Of a DNA stretch of 64,000 nt, positions 8,494 to 17,316 are shown in pieces (position 1 is the first letter of the stretch; every line of letters begins with the position of its first letter). A program made the translations under genes and the position numbers. The stretch lies in assembly GCF_008086045.1 (NCBI RefSeq), contig NZ_VSEY01000001.1, forward strand, positions 372,001 through 436,000, given 5' to 3'. The DNA is from Nonomuraea sp. PA05 (GTDB taxonomy: Bacteria; Actinomycetota; Actinomycetes; Streptosporangiales; Streptosporangiaceae). Below the pieces are notes generated by a model that had not been told where the DNA came from, searched no databases, and saw only the letters and a program-made list of their open reading frames with translations.

Positions 8494-9223
8494 TCCCTGA
8501 TCGGGCCGGGCCGCCGCGCCGTCTGCCGAGCAGTACTCCGACCCCAACGGCGACGACCACCGCCATCCCACTCAGCACGAGACCCCGAGACGGCTCACTT
8601 CGGGTCAGGCGCGAACGTTCAGCGACCGCCTCACCCGCCTGTACAGCCTTCTGATACTCCTCCTCGACGATCTCGCCGAACCGTCGATCGTGATGGTTAC
8701 GCTCGCTCGCCCGGAACCAGGTCCGGTTGACCTCCCAGTGCTCGCGGCCCATCCGCGACCGGAACCTGGCGGACGCCTGCATCCGGAGTGCTTCTGTCGT
8801 CGTCTCCTTGAGCGCGTAGAACGACCGGAGGAGCGCGAGTTGCATGTTGGTGTACGCCCACCGCCGCATCTCCTCAAGCCCCTCCTCCGTGCCATCCCAC
8901 ATCGAGCCTTCCATCTGCATGAGGGACGGATCTTCTATCGCGAAACGCATCATCTCGACATGGAGCATCCGCACGGTGGTCTCCGACGAGATCCGCGCCG
9001 CCCGCGCTTGAAAAGCCACCGAAACGGCCAGCACCAAGATTGACGTCGCGGTCAACAGCGCGACGGCGGAGCCGTAGGCGTCACCGACGTCAGCGAGCAA
9101 GGCCCAGTTGACACCCGTCGCGTCGGCGAGCCGATCGAGCGCGAAGGGTGAGGCCAAGAGCATCAGAAGGACCGAGAGTCCTGCTGCCACCCCACCGGCC
9201 CACTTTGAGACGACTCTCGCCAT
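8486..9223 (-). CDS. DUF6082-like membrane protein
   Basis: 245 residues. ATG 9223 is chosen because GGAGAGGGG lies just upstream. Two hydrophobic helices (GVAAGLSVLLMLLASPFAL and SAVALLTATSILVLAVSVAF) are followed by a helical cytoplasmic domain with WAYTNMQLALLRSFYAL, EHWEVNRTWF and RRFGEIVEEEYQKA, the pattern of the actinobacterial DUF6082 family. A further hydrophobic segment lies near the C-terminus. It is encoded against the direction of the head genes, which marks it as an independently expressed moron, possibly acting in the lysogen. Its function is unknown. Confidence 0.75.
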   Translation of the reverse strand: MARVVSKWAGGVAAGLSVLLMLLASPFALDRLADATGVNWALLADVGDAYGSAVALLTATSILVLAVSVAFQARAARISSETTVRMLHVEMMRFAIEDPSLMQMEGSMWDGTEEGLEEMRRWAYTNMQLALLRSFYALKETTTEALRMQASARFRSRMGREHWEVNRTWFRASERNHHDRRFGEIVEEEYQKAVQAGEAVAERSRLTRSEPSRGLVLSGMAVVVAVGVGVLLGRRRGGPARSGIR

Positions 9224-9422
9224 GGCTTCGCCCCTCTCCGAAAGATGTCCACCCCCGGTATCCGCTCCCACCGCGACGGCATTACAGGAGTCGTGCGGAC
9301 TCGTTGCAGGCCAAGGCGCTCACGACGGTTCGCATCTGCAGTCCCGCCGCACCCTGCTGTGTGCGCTTGCCGTGCTGCCCTACACGCTGCGTCCCTTCGA
9401 GAAGGAATGAGGGCGAAAGATC

Positions 9423-10997
9423 ATGCCGCTTCCGGTTAATGATCAGGAGTGGCCGCCGCCGCATCTCAAGCGCGAGATGCGGCTGTACCGCGAGTGGGGT
9501 GCCTGGTACGCGGGCGACCCGGACGAGTTGGCCGACGTGTACGGCTCGACGGGGATGATGCACGGCATCGGCCTGGACCCCAAGGGCTGGGACCGGCCGT
9601 CCAAGGGGTTCACCGGATGGATCCAGCGCGCCGCCCGCTGGTTCTGGGGTGCACCCGTCCCGCTCGGGCAGGTCCGCTCCACGAAGCTGCACGTTCCGAT
9701 CGCCGGGGACATCTCCGCGACCAGCGCGGACTTGTTGTTCTCGGAGCCGCCCACGCTGAGGATCGCCGGGAAGAAGTCGCAGGCCCGCCTCGACCGCGTC
9801 ATGCGCGACGCGGGCATCTACGGTTCGCTGCTGGAAGCGGCCGAGATCGGCTCCGCGTACGGTGGTGCCTACCTGCGGGCCGGGTGGGATACGGAGATGT
9901 ACGACCACCCGGTCATGAGCGTGCTGCCGCCGGATGCCGCCGTGCCGGAGTTCAGGTACGGCAGGTTGAGCGCCGTCACGTTCTGGCGGGTGCTCGCCGA
10001 AGACGGCGACCGGCAGGTGTGGCGGCACCTGGAACGCCACGAGAAGGGCAGAGTGCTGCATGGCCTGTACCTGGGCACGCCGGATCGGCTCGGCCACCAG
10101 GTGCCGCTGGCTGACCACCCGGAAACCGAGATCTACGCCGACGAGGTGGACGAGGATGGCGGGTTCGACTCACGGTTTCCGCGCGGTCTGCTGGTGTCGT
10201 ACATCCCGAACATGCGCCCCCACCGGCTGATCAGGGGCACCAGCCTGGGCCGGTCCGACTACCAGGGCGTCGAGCACCTGATGGACGCCCTGGATGAGGT
10301 GTGGACGAGCTTCATGCGCGACTTCCGAATCGGGAAGGGCCGCGTGATCGTCCCAGACATCTTCCTCGACTCACTCGGGCGCGGCCAGGGCGCGGCGTGG
10401 GATCCGGACCGGGAAATCTACGCGGGACTCGGCATGCTGCCGCCGCCTGGCGCCCAGGCCAACTCCATGCTGACGATCACGCAGTTCGCCATCCGGGTGA
10501 AGGAGCACGTGGATGGCGGGAAGGCGCTCGCCGCGCAGATCCTGCGCGGCGCCGGATACTCGGCGCAGTCGTTCGGCGAGTCGGACGGGTCCGGGCAGCA
10601 GATCACCGCGACCGAGGTCCACGCACGCGAGCGTAAGAGCTTTTCCACGCGCGGACGGAAGACCGGGTACTGGAATCCCACCCTGCAATGGACACCGGAC
10701 GTGCTGCTGTCCATCGACCGCGAGGTGTTCGGGCGGAAGGTCAGCGCGGACAAGGTCGAGGTGCACTGGCCGGACGGCGTCCAGCCCGATCCCGAAGCTC
10801 TCGGCCGCACCGTGGAGCTGTTCAACCGGGCACAGGCCATGAGCGTGGAGACGAAGATCCGCACCGTGCACCCGGAGTGGGACGACGACCAAGTGCGCGA
10901 GGAGACGCACCGGTTGCGTGACGAACTCGGCCTCAACGTGCCCGACCCGGACCGGCTCGACGACGTGCTCGTGCCCAGCGCCGCCGGCGACGAGTAG
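9423..10997 (+). CDS. Phage portal protein
   Basis: 524 residues from ATG 9423. The sequence fits SPP1/Gp6-type portals: an N-terminal WPPPHLKREMRLYREWGAWY segment, DLLFSEPPTLRI, a central MDALDEVWTSFMRDFRIGKGRVIVPD (clip and stem region), ATEVHARERKSFSTRGRKTGYW, and a helical C-terminus. It forms the dodecameric DNA entry ring at the head vertex. The length and the position between terminase and capsid genes agree. It is followed 6 nt later by the minor capsid gene. Confidence 0.9.
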   Translation: MPLPVNDQEWPPPHLKREMRLYREWGAWYAGDPDELADVYGSTGMMHGIGLDPKGWDRPSKGFTGWIQRAARWFWGAPVPLGQVRSTKLHVPIAGDISATSADLLFSEPPTLRIAGKKSQARLDRVMRDAGIYGSLLEAAEIGSAYGGAYLRAGWDTEMYDHPVMSVLPPDAAVPEFRYGRLSAVTFWRVLAEDGDRQVWRHLERHEKGRVLHGLYLGTPDRLGHQVPLADHPETEIYADEVDEDGGFDSRFPRGLLVSYIPNMRPHRLIRGTSLGRSDYQGVEHLMDALDEVWTSFMRDFRIGKGRVIVPDIFLDSLGRGQGAAWDPDREIYAGLGMLPPPGAQANSMLTITQFAIRVKEHVDGGKALAAQILRGAGYSAQSFGESDGSGQQITATEVHARERKSFSTRGRKTGYWNPTLQWTPDVLLSIDREVFGRKVSADKVEVHWPDGVQPDPEALGRTVELFNRAQAMSVETKIRTVHPEWDDDQVREETHRLRDELGLNVPDPDRLDDVLVPSAAGDE

Positions 10998-11003
10998 CCG
11001 CCG

Positions 11004-12881
11004 GTGAGCACGCCGACGCTGGCGCTCCCGGCCGGGCCGCAGGAGGCTGCCCAGATCGAGGCTGCGCTGGAGCACGCCCGAGCCGTGGCCGCCCTGTACT
11101 GGCAGGCCGAACGCGAACTGCTGCGCGTGGTGTCGGAGGCGCTGGCCAAGCGGGAGGGCGAACCCGCGTACGCGGGCCCGCGCTTCGCCGAACTCCGGGC
11201 GCTGCGCCGCGAGGCCCATCGCGTCGTCGGCCGCCTGGAACGGCTGTCGGAGCGGCTGGTGACGACCGGTGTCAACGCGGCGTGGCGGCGCGGCACCGCC
11301 CGCGCTCTGGACGACCTTGCACATCTCGGCGCCCAGCGCGGTATCCCGCAGGGGCAGGGCGTCATCGAGCTCGCCCGCCGCGGTGTCCGCCTGGTGGCCT
11401 CCACTCAGCCGGGCATGCGGTCGTCGCCGGAGTTCCTGTTCCAGCAGATCGTCAACGAGGTGTCGGCGCTCGCGCTCACCGGCGCGATCTCCCGCCACCA
11501 GGCCCAGGCCCGCGCCCTGGACAAGGTGGCCAGGAGAGGGATCACCGGGTTCACCGACACGTCCGGCCGCGTCTGGTCCGTGACCGCGTACGCGGAGGCG
11601 GCGGTGCGGGCCGCGATGGCGCAGGCCGCGACGGACGGCCACCTGGCCACTCTCGCCGAGAACGGGATCGACCTCGTCATCGTGTCCCGGCTGTCGTACA
11701 CGTGCGACCGGTGCGCCCGCTGGGAGGGCAAGATCCTGTCCCAGGAGGGGCCGATCGGCTTCCGCCAGGTCGAGTCGGCCGTCTCCGACGACATGGTGGA
11801 CGTGCTGGTTGAGGGCACCGTCGCGCAGGCCCGCGCCGCCGGCCTGCTCCATCCCGGCTGCGGCCACACGCTCGGTGCCTACCTGCCTGGCGCGACGCGT
11901 CCGCCCCGCCCGGCCCCGCATCGCGGCACCTACCAGGGGGCGCAGAAGATGCGCCGCCTGGAGTCGGAGCTGCGTAGCGCGAAGCGGCAGGCGGGGGTCG
12001 CGCTGGACGCCGGGCAGCGGCGCAAGGCCGACGCGCGGGCCGCCCGCCTCACCCAGCAGATCCGGGAGCATGCCAGAGCGTCCGGCATCCCGTCCCGCGC
12101 CGACCGGCAGCGCCAGGACACGCTGCCGCGCGACCTCGACCGGCTGCCGGACGAGGACCTGGCCGCGCTGCTGGGCCGATGGGGGAACGACGAGGCGGCG
12201 GTCGCCCGCATCACCGGCGTGCTGGAGCGGCGCGACACCGAACGCGACCAGCAACGCGAGGAGCGGGTGCGGGAGGCGGTCGCCGAGCTGCCGCCGGAGT
12301 TCGTGAACGCCTCCGACGATCAGGTGCTGGACCTGGTGCGGCAGTTCTCGGAGGCGGGCGACACCGTGGCGCTGGAGCGGCTGCTGGCCGAACTCGACGC
12401 CCGCGAGGAGAACCCGACGTGGTCGTGGCGGGCCGACGACACCGCAGAGGACCGCGCCGTCACCGACCTCATCGACGACGGCATCGACCCGATGGACGCC
12501 TACGCGCAGGTGTACGGCCTCGATCCCGAGGTGATGCGAAGGCAGGAGTCCCGCCAGGTCGCCGAGCAGATGCGGCGGCCGGGGGAGACCCTCGACCAGG
12601 TGGCACGACGGCTGTACGACGAATGGCTGGAGATCCAGTTCGTCGCGGCCGAACGGTACACGCGCGGCATCCTCGTCAACGCCGCCGGGCGCGCAGCCGG
12701 GATAGACGGCCGGACGCTGCTGTCCGGGCCGCAGGCACGAGCCGACCGGTACGCCTCCGACGAGCTGCGCGCGTGGTGGGAGCAGCACCCGCGCATGACG
12801 CTCGTGGAGTTCCGGGCGCAGATGCTGGGCCGCGCCTCTGACCGCAGAGCCGCCCAGCGAGCGAGGGAGCAGCGCCGATGA
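11004..12881 (+). CDS. Phage minor capsid protein 2 (MuF-like)
   Basis: 625 residues from GTG 11004. The N-terminal helices precede a domain with TGFTDTSGRVWSVTAYAEAAVR and a Cys pair in TCDRCARWEGKIL, then GCGHTL; this is the pattern of the Phage_min_cap2 family that binds the portal and enters with the DNA. The C-terminal about 300 residues are charged, helical, probably coiled-coil, and longer than the family core. There is no recognisable C-terminal toxin. It overlaps the next small gene as ATGA. Confidence 0.85.
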   Translation: MSTPTLALPAGPQEAAQIEAALEHARAVAALYWQAERELLRVVSEALAKREGEPAYAGPRFAELRALRREAHRVVGRLERLSERLVTTGVNAAWRRGTARALDDLAHLGAQRGIPQGQGVIELARRGVRLVASTQPGMRSSPEFLFQQIVNEVSALALTGAISRHQAQARALDKVARRGITGFTDTSGRVWSVTAYAEAAVRAAMAQAATDGHLATLAENGIDLVIVSRLSYTCDRCARWEGKILSQEGPIGFRQVESAVSDDMVDVLVEGTVAQARAAGLLHPGCGHTLGAYLPGATRPPRPAPHRGTYQGAQKMRRLESELRSAKRQAGVALDAGQRRKADARAARLTQQIREHARASGIPSRADRQRQDTLPRDLDRLPDEDLAALLGRWGNDEAAVARITGVLERRDTERDQQREERVREAVAELPPEFVNASDDQVLDLVRQFSEAGDTVALERLLAELDAREENPTWSWRADDTAEDRAVTDLIDDGIDPMDAYAQVYGLDPEVMRRQESRQVAEQMRRPGETLDQVARRLYDEWLEIQFVAAERYTRGILVNAAGRAAGIDGRTLLSGPQARADRYASDELRAWWEQHPRMTLVEFRAQMLGRASDRRAAQRAREQRR

Positions 12882-13048
12882 GCCTCACCGACCTCGACCG
12901 GCGCGCGGCCATCACGACCGCGCGGTGGGCCGCGCAGCGGTCGCGGCCGGTCACGGAATGCCCGTACGACGCCGCCGGTGACGCCCGCTCCCGGGCGCTC
13001 GCCGTGCTGTGGCTGCGCATCTACCGCAGGTACCGGCCACCGGCCTGA
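12878..13048 (+). CDS. Small basic phage protein
   Basis: 56 residues beginning at the ATG that overlaps the minor capsid stop (GATGA). The sequence is MSLTDLDRRAAITTARWAAQ, then a CPYDAAG segment and a terminal basic helix ending RIYRRYRPPA. Stop-start overlap, in-frame codon use like the neighbours and an RBS-like AGGGAG upstream support a real gene that is easily missed because of its size. Function unknown. Confidence 0.6.
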   Translation: MSLTDLDRRAAITTARWAAQRSRPVTECPYDAAGDARSRALAVLWLRIYRRYRPPA

Positions 13049-13080
13049 CGCCGGAGCTGATCACCTGCCCTGTCTTGTCG

Positions 13081-13101
13081 GGGCCCGCCTGGCGCGGGCC
13101 C
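13081..13101 (+). terminator. GC hairpin before the scaffold gene
   Basis: GGGCCCGC and GCGGGCCC form a perfect 8-bp stem with a 5-nt loop, followed by GTTCTC. It lies 33 nt after the small gene and 34 nt before the scaffold start. The weak T-tract suggests partial termination or attenuation between the head-entry and capsid-assembly genes. Confidence 0.45.
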
Positions 13102-13135
13102 GTTCTCATGTCCGGCTCCGGGAGGGCCAGCACCG

Positions 13136-14032
13136 ATGTCCGATCACAAGCTGCCGACGACGCCTGGCGCGATCATCGGCTACCGCAAATCCGGTCGGCC
13201 CATCCGTCTCATCGCGGGAGGCAACGGCGAAGGCGACGGCACCGGCAGCGGGGGAGCCGGAAGCGGATCCCCGAGCGGAAGCGAAGGCCAGCCACAGGAA
13301 GACGGCGCCCAGCAGGGCGGCGGCACGACCGCGGCCGGGGTCACGCAGCCGGACAGGTCCTCATGGATTAACCCGGACGAGCCGATCGACCCGGACGCCA
13401 TCAAAGTGGACCAGCTCCCGTCGTGGGGGCAGAAGCTGTTCCGCGACCTGCGCAAGGAAGCGGCCGACTACCGGTCCAAGCTGGCCGACGCGACCAAGGC
13501 CGCAGACGACGCCGCCAAGGCGAAGGGCCCGTCCCCGGAGGAGATCACCGCGCAGGTGCAGGCCGACTTCGCGGCGCAGATCGGCAAGGCGCTGGGGCTG
13601 GTCACTGACGAGCAGGACACCAAGCTCACCCCCGAGCAGGTGATCGAACAGCTCACCGGTGAGCGGGACACCACCGCGAAGGAGCGCGACGAGGAGAAGG
13701 GGCGGCACCGCCGCGCCCTGGTCGAGCTGGCCGTGCACCGCGCCGGCTCGAAGATGGGCGCCGACCCTGACGCCCTCCTCGACAGCCGGTCCTTCGTGAA
13801 GAAGATCCGCGACCTGGACCCTGACGCCGAGGACTTCGTGACGGCGCTAGGCGACATCATCCAGCTCGCGCTCGATGACAACCCCAAGTACAAGGCGGGC
13901 TCCCTGGCGGGGCCGCCCCCGAGGAGCGGAGGGGAGTTCGCCGGCGGGCCTGGCGGGCGTCCCAGCGGCTCCGAGCCCACCATCGACGACTTCCGCAAGC
14001 GCCGCGCGGCGGCCAAGCAGAAGCCGTCCTAG
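13136..14032 (+). CDS. Capsid scaffolding protein
   Basis: 298 residues with ATG 13136 preceded by GGGAGG. A Gly/Ser-rich disordered N-terminus is followed by a long charged helical, coiled-coil-prone centre (FRDLRKEAADYRSKLADATK; ERDTTAKERDEEKGRHRRAL), and then a tail ending in a basic FRKRRAAAKQK segment typical of coat-binding ends of scaffolds. Placement immediately before the coat gene and the DUF4355/gp20-like composition support the call. No protease domain is visible. Confidence 0.85.
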   Translation: MSDHKLPTTPGAIIGYRKSGRPIRLIAGGNGEGDGTGSGGAGSGSPSGSEGQPQEDGAQQGGGTTAAGVTQPDRSSWINPDEPIDPDAIKVDQLPSWGQKLFRDLRKEAADYRSKLADATKAADDAAKAKGPSPEEITAQVQADFAAQIGKALGLVTDEQDTKLTPEQVIEQLTGERDTTAKERDEEKGRHRRALVELAVHRAGSKMGADPDALLDSRSFVKKIRDLDPDAEDFVTALGDIIQLALDDNPKYKAGSLAGPPPRSGGEFAGGPGGRPSGSEPTIDDFRKRRAAAKQKPS

Positions 14033-14040
14033 CCCTGCTT

Positions 14041-14058
14041 GTTGGCGGTCCTGCCAAC
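14041..14058. repeat. Intergenic palindrome, copy 2 of 4
   Basis: GTTGGCGGTCCTGCCAAC, with perfect GTTGGC/GCCAAC arms, sits 8 nt after the scaffold stop and 28 nt before the coat protein start. Confidence 0.65.
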
Positions 14059-14086
14059 CGGCTCGCATGTTCAGGAGTAAGGCCCG

Positions 14087-15025
14087 ATGCCGAACACGTT
14101 TCTCACGCCGTCGATCATCGCCCGGCAGGCGCTGGCGAACCTCTACGAAACCACGGTCATGAGCCAGCTCGTGCACCGTGACTATGAGGAGGAGTTCGTC
14201 AACCGGATCGGCGACACGATCACGATCCGCAAGCCCGCGATCTTCGAGGCGACCCAGTTCAACCGCACCACGGGCATCGTCATCCAGAACGCGACGGAGG
14301 GATCGATCCCGATCACCCTCGACAAGTTCGTTGACGTCAGCTTCGCGGTGACGTCCGAGGAGTTGACCTTGGACATCATCGACTTCAACGCCCAGCTCCT
14401 CGCCCCCGCGGTCGAGGCGATCGCGCAGCGGATCGACCGCGACATCCTGACCCTGCGCAGCGACATCGTCCAGCGCACCGGGGTCGCCGGCTCCACGGTG
14501 ACCGGCGTGACCGGCACCAACGAGTGGGCCTGGGACAACCCGCGCGTCGTCATCGACGCGCGCCGGGTGCTCAACCAGAGGAACGTGCCGCCGACCGATC
14601 GGAACGTGGTGGTGGGGCCGGAGATCGAGGCGCAGTGGCTCGGCGACCCGCTGTTCCACCAGGCCGACACGAGAGGCGACACGGAGGGTCTCCGCGAGGC
14701 CAACCTCGGCAGGCGCATCTTCGGTCACGACGGCTACCAGACGCAGAACATCAAGGGCCCGACCGGCACGCCGGCGTCCGGTCAGCCGAACACGGAGATC
14801 GGCGTCGCGTTTCATAAGACGGCGTTCGCCCTCGTGACCAGGCCCTTGGTTCTGCCGCAGGGCGCGGCCAACGCTCACGTCGAGAGCTACAAGGGGTTCG
14901 CGCTCAGGGTGGTCATGGGCTACGACCAGACCAAAAAGCAGGACGTCGTGAGCATCGACACGCTCTATGACGTCAAGACGTTGGACCCGAACAGGGCCGT
15001 GTTGATCCACGGAGTTGCGGCCTGA
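14087..15025 (+). CDS. Major capsid protein (P22 coat family)
   Basis: 312 residues with ATG 14087 and AGGAG 10-14 nt upstream. The N-terminus (NTFLTPSIIARQALANLYET, then YEEEFVNRIGDTITIRKP) is the hallmark of the P22 coat-like HK97-fold group. A long spine-like region and the C-terminal VVMGYDQTKKQDVVSIDTLYDVK are consistent. It builds the icosahedral shell. It is directly preceded by scaffold and palindrome copy 2, and its stop overlaps the next ATG. Confidence 0.93.
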   Translation: MPNTFLTPSIIARQALANLYETTVMSQLVHRDYEEEFVNRIGDTITIRKPAIFEATQFNRTTGIVIQNATEGSIPITLDKFVDVSFAVTSEELTLDIIDFNAQLLAPAVEAIAQRIDRDILTLRSDIVQRTGVAGSTVTGVTGTNEWAWDNPRVVIDARRVLNQRNVPPTDRNVVVGPEIEAQWLGDPLFHQADTRGDTEGLREANLGRRIFGHDGYQTQNIKGPTGTPASGQPNTEIGVAFHKTAFALVTRPLVLPQGAANAHVESYKGFALRVVMGYDQTKKQDVVSIDTLYDVKTLDPNRAVLIHGVAA

Positions 15026-15369
15026 TGTGGCGCTACACCAACGCCAACACCGGCCAGGTCGTGGACGTGCCAGAGCGGGACGCGTGCCTGGACATGCTGC
15101 CGAACTGGACGGCCACCCGCGACCCCGCCGAACCCGCCGTCGCGGGCGCGGGGTCGCCTCTACCGCCGTCGCTGGTCGATGTCGTCGCGGCGGCCACACA
15201 GGGCATTCGCCCGCCGGAGGGCGCCAAGAAGGACGCGTGGATCGCCTACGCCGTGGCGCGCGGCATGGCCGAGGCCGACGCCCGCGCGCTGCGCAAGGAC
15301 GCGCTCATCGAGGAGTTCGGCGAGAACTCCGACGACGACGAGGAGGGGAGCAGCGATGGCCAGGACTGA
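15025..15369 (+). CDS. Hypothetical head protein
   Basis: 114 residues starting with the ATG that overlaps the coat stop. An N-terminal segment (MWRYTNANTGQVVDVPERDA) is followed by a helix-rich region (KDAWIAYAVARGMAEADARALRKDALIEEF) resembling an SAP/Rho-N-like helical pair, and an acidic DDDEEGSSD tail. Such proteins often lie right after the coat gene. Function unassigned. Confidence 0.65.
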   Translation: MWRYTNANTGQVVDVPERDACLDMLPNWTATRDPAEPAVAGAGSPLPPSLVDVVAAATQGIRPPEGAKKDAWIAYAVARGMAEADARALRKDALIEEFGENSDDDEEGSSDGQD

Positions 15370-15700
15370 CCTGCCGATCACGCCCATGCCGCGCGCCGGG
15401 CTCAGCCTGGCAGGGGCGCTGCCCACGGCGGCCATCGCGGACGGCCACATGTTCGGCCAGTCCGCCAAGCGATTCGTCCGCGTGAAGAACTCCGGCGGCA
15501 CCCCGCGCACGGTGACCGCGGTCATCCCCGGCGAGCTGGAGGGCCAGCCGCTCCCCGACGTGCCGTACACGATCCCGGCCACCACCGGGGACGTGCTGAT
15601 CCCGCCGCTCGGCGACGTATTCCGGCAGAGCGACGGCAAGGTGCACCTCAACTACGACGACCCGGCCGGGCTGACCATCGCCGTGTACGAGCTGCCCTGA
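15356..15700 (+). CDS. Probable head decoration or completion protein
   Basis: 114 residues from ATG 15356, within the end of the previous gene (14-nt overlap), with GGAGGGGAG upstream. The sequence is beta-rich (RFVRVKNSGGTPRTVTAVIP, VPYTIPATTGDVLIPPL, KVHLNYDDPAGLTIAVYELP), a small beta-barrel pattern common in capsid-decorating proteins. The role is inferred from fold and position. Confidence 0.6.
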   Translation: MARTDLPITPMPRAGLSLAGALPTAAIADGHMFGQSAKRFVRVKNSGGTPRTVTAVIPGELEGQPLPDVPYTIPATTGDVLIPPLGDVFRQSDGKVHLNYDDPAGLTIAVYELP

Positions 15701-15710
15701 GGAGGCCGTC

Positions 15711-16106
15711 GTGGTGGTGTACGCGACCGCGGCCGACTACGCGACCTACACCGGGCAGCCGGCCTCAGCCGGGATCGACGCGGTGCTGGCGCGGGCGTCG
15801 GAGCGAATCGACGAACTGCTCGTGGCGGCGCTCTACGACACCGACCCGGTCACGCAGATGCCGACCGACCCTGCAGAGGCCGAGGCGATCACGCGGGCGA
15901 CGTGCGCGCAGGCCGCGTGGTCGCTCGCGGTCGGCGACCCGTACGGCGTGGCGTCGGCGTACTCAGAGGTGAAGATCGGCTCTGTCAACCTGAAGGCGAC
16001 CAACGGCGGCGGCGCTGGACCGGCGCGCCATGCTCCGGACGCAGCCAGCATCCTGCGGACCGCAGGACTGCTGCCGGGCTACGTGATCGATCAAGGCGCG
16101 TGGTAG
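15711..16106 (+). CDS. Head-tail connector (adaptor-like) protein
   Basis: 131 residues from GTG 15711, with GAGGAG upstream. YATAADYATYTG at the start and helical stretches with LARASERIDELL and AITRATCAQAAWSL match the head-tail adaptor (gp6/gp15-like) helical bundle. It starts 10 nt after the previous stop, and its own stop overlaps the next GTG. It likely docks on the portal. Confidence 0.75.
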   Translation: MVVYATAADYATYTGQPASAGIDAVLARASERIDELLVAALYDTDPVTQMPTDPAEAEAITRATCAQAAWSLAVGDPYGVASAYSEVKIGSVNLKATNGGGAGPARHAPDAASILRTAGLLPGYVIDQGAW

Positions 16107-16420
16107 TGGTGCTGATTCCTGAGTGGATGTTCAGGCACACCGCGACCATTGAGCCGTTCGAGGGCGACGGCGCCTATGGCCCGATCTACGGCGACCCGGT
16201 CACAGAGAAGTGCCTCGTGGACGACGAGCGGCGACTGGTCCGCAACGCCGAAGGGTCGGAGGTCGTGTCCGATATGACGATCTTCCTGCGGGCCGGCGCG
16301 TACTACCCGGCGGGGAGCCGGGTCACGGTCGGCGGGCGGACAACCACGGTCATCGCCTCCAAGAACCGCGACGGCGGCGGACTCCCGACACCGGATCACA
16401 CAGAGGTGGTGTGCCGATGA
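16106..16420 (+). CDS. Head closure (stopper-like) protein
   Basis: About 104 residues. GTG 16106 is chosen for its TAGTG overlap with the previous stop; GTG 16100 is an alternative. The beta-rich sequence (HTATIEPFEGDGAYGPIYG, VRNAEGSEVVSDMTIFLRAGAYY, SRVTVGGRTTTVIASKNRDGGGL) fits the small head-closure/stopper beta-barrel (SPP1 gp16-like). It ends in an ATGA overlap with the next gene. Confidence 0.75.
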   Translation: MVLIPEWMFRHTATIEPFEGDGAYGPIYGDPVTEKCLVDDERRLVRNAEGSEVVSDMTIFLRAGAYYPAGSRVTVGGRTTTVIASKNRDGGGLPTPDHTEVVCR

Positions 16421-16812
16421 GCGAGCGCGTGATCGAGGTGGACGTGCGGCTGGACCTGCACGTCACCCCCGAGCAACTGGCCGGTGAGATAGGACGTGCG
16501 GCAGCCAAGGGCCTGTACCTGGCATGCGAGCACGTCTTGACGACCGCGTCCCCGCGTGTGCCATATCAGTCCGGCGACCTGGAGCGCTCTGGTGACCCCA
16601 CGAGCCGGCCCGGATCGATCGCCGTAGACAACGGCAAGCTGGAGGGGATGATCGGCTACGACACCCCGTACGCGGTGGCGCAGCACGAGGAGTTGGACTG
16701 GGACCATCCGCTCAGGGGCGAACCCAAGTGGTTGGAGCTCACGCTCTACGAGGAGATGGCCACGGTCAGGCGCATCGTCGCTACACAGATTCGGCGGGCG
16801 CTGCGTTCATGA
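16417..16812 (+). CDS. Tail completion protein (HK97 gp10-like)
   Basis: 131 residues from ATG 16417, overlapping the upstream stop. The motifs VPYQSGDLERSG, YDTPYAVAQHEE and PKWLELTLYEE are the usual pattern of HK97 gp10/minor-capsid-type neck proteins. It is needed for joining head to tail. It overlaps the next gene as ATGA. Confidence 0.8.
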   Translation: MSERVIEVDVRLDLHVTPEQLAGEIGRAAAKGLYLACEHVLTTASPRVPYQSGDLERSGDPTSRPGSIAVDNGKLEGMIGYDTPYAVAQHEELDWDHPLRGEPKWLELTLYEEMATVRRIVATQIRRALRS

Positions 16813-17270
16813 CGACGCCCCTGCCTGGTCAGTTCTCCCGTGCTCTGCTGAACGGGCTGGCCGAGTTGCTCGCTGCTCGGGGTGTGGGCGTCTGGTCGCC
16901 CATCGGCAAGTACCTGGCGGACCAGCTCGCGCTCACGATCGGCGGCCTGCCCTCCACCCCGGACACGGCGATCTCACTGGCGGTGTACGGCACCGCCGGT
17001 GACGACCTGGAGGGCGGGGATTCGATCGTCCTCGTGCAATTCCGGATGCGGGCCAAGGGCGACCCGCGTGACGTTGGTGACTACGCTGATGCGGTCTTCT
17101 CGGTGCTGCACGGCCTGACCGAGACGCGGCTACCGTCCGGAGTGCTGGTGCTGCTCGCTCGGCGGACGGTGGTGGCGCCGCCGTCGCGTGACTCCTCCGG
17201 CCGGTGGGAGCGCGCCGACTCCTACGAGCTGATGGTGCACTGGCCCACCGTCCAGCGGGACGACGAATAG
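16809..17270 (+). CDS. Tail terminator protein
   Basis: 153 residues from the overlapping ATG 16809. The N-terminal helix (FSRALLNGLAELLAARGVGVW) followed by a beta sheet with IVLVQFRMRAKGDPRDVGDYADAVFSVLHG matches the minor-capsid/tail-terminator (gpU-like) family just before the tail tube gene. It caps the tail tube and sets the interface with the head. Confidence 0.75.
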   Translation: MTTPLPGQFSRALLNGLAELLAARGVGVWSPIGKYLADQLALTIGGLPSTPDTAISLAVYGTAGDDLEGGDSIVLVQFRMRAKGDPRDVGDYADAVFSVLHGLTETRLPSGVLVLLARRTVVAPPSRDSSGRWERADSYELMVHWPTVQRDDE

Positions 17271-17316
17271 CCCCCGCTCTCTTCCTCCACCTTTTCGCAC
17301 GAACGGAGTAACGATC

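Noticed and set aside
10371..12788. 805-residue open frame on the minus strand opposite portal and minor capsid
   Set aside because: It is a GC-rich antisense shadow: low-complexity Arg/Gly/Leu/His composition, no RBS or motif, and well-identified genes on the other strand.
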